Shown here: piece after piece, positions 61,201 through 64,000 of the stretch
Layout: the number at the start of each line of letters is the position of its first letter
How positions within the stretch are numbered: the first letter of the stretch is position 1
NCBI GenBank assembly: GCA_009823395.1
Contig: CM020504.1
Span: 25,244,540 to 25,308,539 of the forward strand
Source of the DNA: Thamnaconus septentrionalis
Taxonomy: Eukaryota; Chordata; Actinopteri; Tetraodontiformes; Monacanthidae
Length of the DNA: 64,000 nt
Reading direction: 5' to 3'
Notes under the pieces: generated by a model
Seen by the model: the letters and a program-made list of their open reading frames with translations, nothing else
Databases searched by the model: none
What the model was told of the DNA's origin: nothing
Made by a program: the position numbers and the translations under genes

Positions 61201-64000
61201 TTATTTTTTTGTAATTATGCAGCTTTGTGTTTGCATATACCCTGGGTTACCTTGTGGGTCACTGAGCATGGAGCCAAAGGCACTGATGATGTAGTCAGCC
61301 TTCAGCTTCACCACCTGGTCCTCATCCTCCACCCACTCCCCTTCCTCAGTTTGCTCAGTGCGACAGAACTGCAGGCCAGCAACACGGCCGTTCTTCATGA
61401 TGACCTGTCGAGGGCACAGGAAGGGAAGGAACTCGCACTGCTCCTCCTTCGCCAACTCCATCTGTCAGAGGAAACACAGCAGTCACATCAGCTGCTGGCC
61501 AAGTCTGCTTTCTCACTACAGTACGTCTGTCAACCTTCTACTCACCCAAGCCATCCATCCATCCATCCATCCATCATCCATCCATCCAGCCATCCAACCC
61601 CACCCACCCATTCATCCTTCGATCCACACACCAATCCATCCATCCATCCATCCACCCAACCCATCCATCCACTCATCCAATTAACCATCCATCCATCCAT
61701 CCATCTATCAGCCATCCATCCATTAACCCACCCATCCAACCATCCCATAGATCCCATCCATCCATCCATCCATCCACCCAACCCATCCATCCATCCATCC
61801 AATTAACCATCCATCCATCCATCCATCCATCTATCAGCCATCCATCCATTAACCCACCCATCCAACCATCCCATAGATCTCATCCATCCATCCATCCATC
61901 CACCCAACCCATCCATCCACTCATCCAATTAACCATCCATCCATCCATCCATCTATCAGCCATCCATCCATTAACCCACCCATCCAACCATCCCATAGAT
62001 CCCATACATCCAATCCATCCATCCACCCATCTACCCAACCATCAAATTATCCCGTCCATCCATCATCCATTAACCCACCCATCCCATTCATTCACCCACC
62101 CATTCACCCACCAATCCATCTATCCATCCATCCATCCATCCATCCATCCACCCACCCATCCATATGTCAAATCCCACCAACCCATCCATCCACCCATCCA
62201 TCCCTCCACCCATCCCTCCATACCTCCTCAGGAACAGCCCTGATGTTGGTGAAGCCCCTCCGGAAGCAGACATACACTCTCTTGGCTCCACAGCGGAGCG
62301 CCGAGGTGGCGCAGTCAAAGGCGGTGTCACCAGCACCCAAAACAATCACAACACCCCTCAACTCAGGTAGCGCAGAGCGGCACTGGCACATTCCTGGGTG
62401 GGGAAGCACAAACATTAAAATGTTTTATTTCAACTAGAACACAGCGGCTGGCAGAATAACCTGCACCCGCACTGCACCTGTCTTGCTGGCTGAGGCCACC
62501 ATTGGCAGAAAGTCTTTGGATGTGAAAAAGCCCTGATCTGCGGTCAAATCCTGGAAGATCTGAGCTCTGTTGGCCTGAGGGAGACCTGAGGTAAAACACG
62601 CAGACAGAATCGTACATATTAGAGTAGGAATAAAAAAAAAAAAAGATTCATCTAATGCTGATTTTCAATTTCCTTACCAATCCCAACGAAGACGGCCTTA
62701 AATCCCTCCTCTTTCAGGGAAGTCAGAGACGTGCCATTGACACCTAAACCCTTCTCACACACCACCTGCAGATGTTTAACACACACACTCAGGATTTCAT
62801 GCAATATCTAACAACTGCAAAAAAAACATACAATTTAATAAGCATGACATCATTCCGGCCTTTCACAGTGTGGACTACAAAGAAGTTTTGCTTATGAAGA
62901 TTTATTTTATTGCACTATACCTTAACTCCCAAGTCCTTCATCAGGTTGATTTCAAAGGACACAGCCTCGTAGGGAAGACGGAACTGAGGGATTTCTGATG
63001 TACTGCAGGAAAGTGAGAAGGTCTAGATTTCTAAATTGTTTTTCGGGAGTATATTAAAAGTTTAAATGCTTTGGTTTACAATTATGCATTGCGTATGATA
63101 ATTATAAAGAGGTTCAGTTATTTTAGAACAAATTAGTCTCTGATATGACATGACCACATATAACTATGTGTTACCTCAGCCCTCCGATGTACTTCTGTTT
63201 CTCAAATATGGTGATATTATCATATCCAAGCCTCGCCAGGAAGGAAGCACAGCTGATTGATGCCGGGCCGCAGCCAATCAGAGCTATAGGGGCGTGGTAA
63301 GACTCTGGCATCTCATTGGGTGGTGGCAGCTCTGGGTTCCTGATCTGAGGAATTCCCATTTTACTGAACACCTAAACAGAACAAACAAAAACAACCCTCA
63401 AGCATGAGATTAAAAATTACCCAAGGAAGTTTGGAAACCATGAGCACGCGCAGGCAACGGAACAGTGGCAGGGACCGGAGACATTTGGCAAAACATGATT
63501 GGACACCATGCTTGGATTCTGCCTTGACAGACCTTCCAAATATCAACATTTTCAACATTGTGCTGTTGGTGATTTCAGTTGGGCCCATTTGACCAGGTCC
63601 ATGAGATATGAGGTACGAATATAGAAATGTGTAATTCCACACAGGACTGTTATGAAGGAGCAGTGCCTAATATAATGACACAGGTGATATTGTAAATTAT
63701 TACATATTTAGTATAATGCTAGAATATACTTTAGGAAATTTTGACCTCCTGCACAGTAGCTGCTCTCTGTTAGCATCCACAGTTTTAGCTGCAGTTTTAG
63801 AAAGACTTTATTTAAGGCTGCGGAAGTTTTACCTCAGTAGCAAACTGCTGCAACCCTCCAATATTGATGGGTCCCTCCTCAGAGGCGTACAGGTTGCAGC
63901 CACCCACACACAGCTCTGATGTGGGACAAACCATTCCGCAGGTGAGGCCCAGCGGGTTGTCAGAGAGGATGGCCCGCGCTGCCCCATAGTAGTTCTGGTC
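54982..64000 (-). CDS. dpyd: Dihydropyrimidine dehydrogenase [NADP(+)] (21 exons, N-terminus outside window)
   Basis: Cytosolic rate-limiting enzyme of uracil and thymine breakdown: NADPH reduces the pyrimidine via FAD, FMN and Fe-S clusters. Exons in transcript order: 64000-63833 (partial), 63371-63175, 63002-62921, 62765-62678, 62585-62478, 62393-62224, 61461-61251, 61138-60954, 60448-60233, 60136-59972, 59779-59711, 59578-59495, 59343-59223, 58448-58329, 58086-57944, 57420-57366, 57236-57115, 56422-56273, 56109-56047, 55332-55255, 55146-54982. They total 2760 nt and all junctions are in phase. Seen: N-terminal Fe-S region [22 protein letters not shown] loop GCGPAS; NADPH loop [20 protein letters not shown] barrel with [14 protein letters not shown], whose Cys (codon 59542-59540) matches the catalytic Cys671 of mammals; [15 protein letters not shown]-terminal clusters [11 protein letters not shown] and [12 protein letters not shown]. 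It corresponds to roughly human residues 115-1025; about four 5' exons lie beyond 64000. Confidence 0.97.
56605..57102. repeat. Non-autonomous element, family B copy 2 (complete)
   Basis: About 498 bp, from TCGCTGTGTTTCCAAG to GGAAACGCAGCT, inverted termini of the GCTGCGTTTCC type. No transposase frame. Ends 12 bp from the splice donor of the dpyd exon 57115-57236. Confidence 0.75.
58600..58700. repeat. hAT-like repeat edge in dpyd intron
   Basis: CACAGGTGTCAACCTCTGGCCGGCGGGCCAAATTTGGCCC is the typical start of a widespread fish hAT-derived repeat. The far end was not located. Confidence 0.5.
61552..62215. repeat. (CATC)n array with 122-126-bp higher-order units in dpyd intron
   Basis: CATC tetramers interspersed with fixed words (CTATCAGCC, ATTAACCCACC, CCATAGAT). 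The CCATAG word recurs at 61745, 61871 and 61993, showing three longer tandem units. It fills the intron between exons 62224 and 61461 almost to the donor. Confidence 0.95.

Overview
The window is teleost-fish-like nuclear DNA. It has vertebrate multi-exon genes with compact introns, tRNA-derived SINEs, Tc1/hAT-type non-autonomous DNA elements, Rex1/L1-type LINE fragments and very many micro- and minisatellites. I cannot name the species. There are no bacterial features, no CRISPR arrays and no rRNA or functional tRNA genes.

Three protein-coding genes are present. (1) The 3' half of chd7, a CHD-family chromatin remodeller, lies on the + strand with 15 exons between 3805 and 16679. Its 3' UTR probably runs to about 19.1 kb. 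The encoded part holds a SANT-like segment, SANT, BRK and C-terminal low-complexity regions. One base appears to be missing from the last exon. (2) A complete ptbp2-type gene, the neural polypyrimidine-tract-binding splicing regulator, lies on the - strand. Its 17 coding exons run from ATG at 52908 to stop at 36858. The exons sum to 1572 nt (523 codons plus stop) with every junction in phase, and they include the 34-nt exon characteristic of PTB-family autoregulation. (3) The 3' nine-tenths of dpyd (dihydropyrimidine dehydrogenase) lies on the - strand. 21 exons run from the window edge at 64000 to the stop at 54982 and sum to exactly 920 codons. dpyd next to PTBP2 is also the mammalian arrangement.

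Layout: 1-3804, upstream chd7 intron; 3805-16679, chd7 coding exons; 16680 to about 19110, putative chd7 3' UTR; 19.1-36.8 kb, gene-free interval dominated by tandem repeats, SINEs and inverted repeats; 36858-52908, ptbp2; 52.9-55.0 kb, short spacer with an L1-like LINE tail and a SINE fragment; 54982-64000, dpyd. chd7 and ptbp2 are tail-to-tail. ptbp2 and dpyd run in the same direction.

The strongest points for a second look are: a repeat-structured insertion of about 70 residues in chd7 just before the SANT domain; loss of the first half of one chd7 BRK domain; the frameshift in the last chd7 exon; the 34-nt ptbp2 exon embedded in PTB-type pyrimidine tracts; a GC-AG intron in ptbp2; a hAT-type element with a perfect 8-bp target duplication; and several unusual minisatellites, one made of only two 7-bp words with dense G-quadruplex motifs. 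Exon limits were placed by hand from splice signals, reading phase and remembered vertebrate homologues; no alignment was run.
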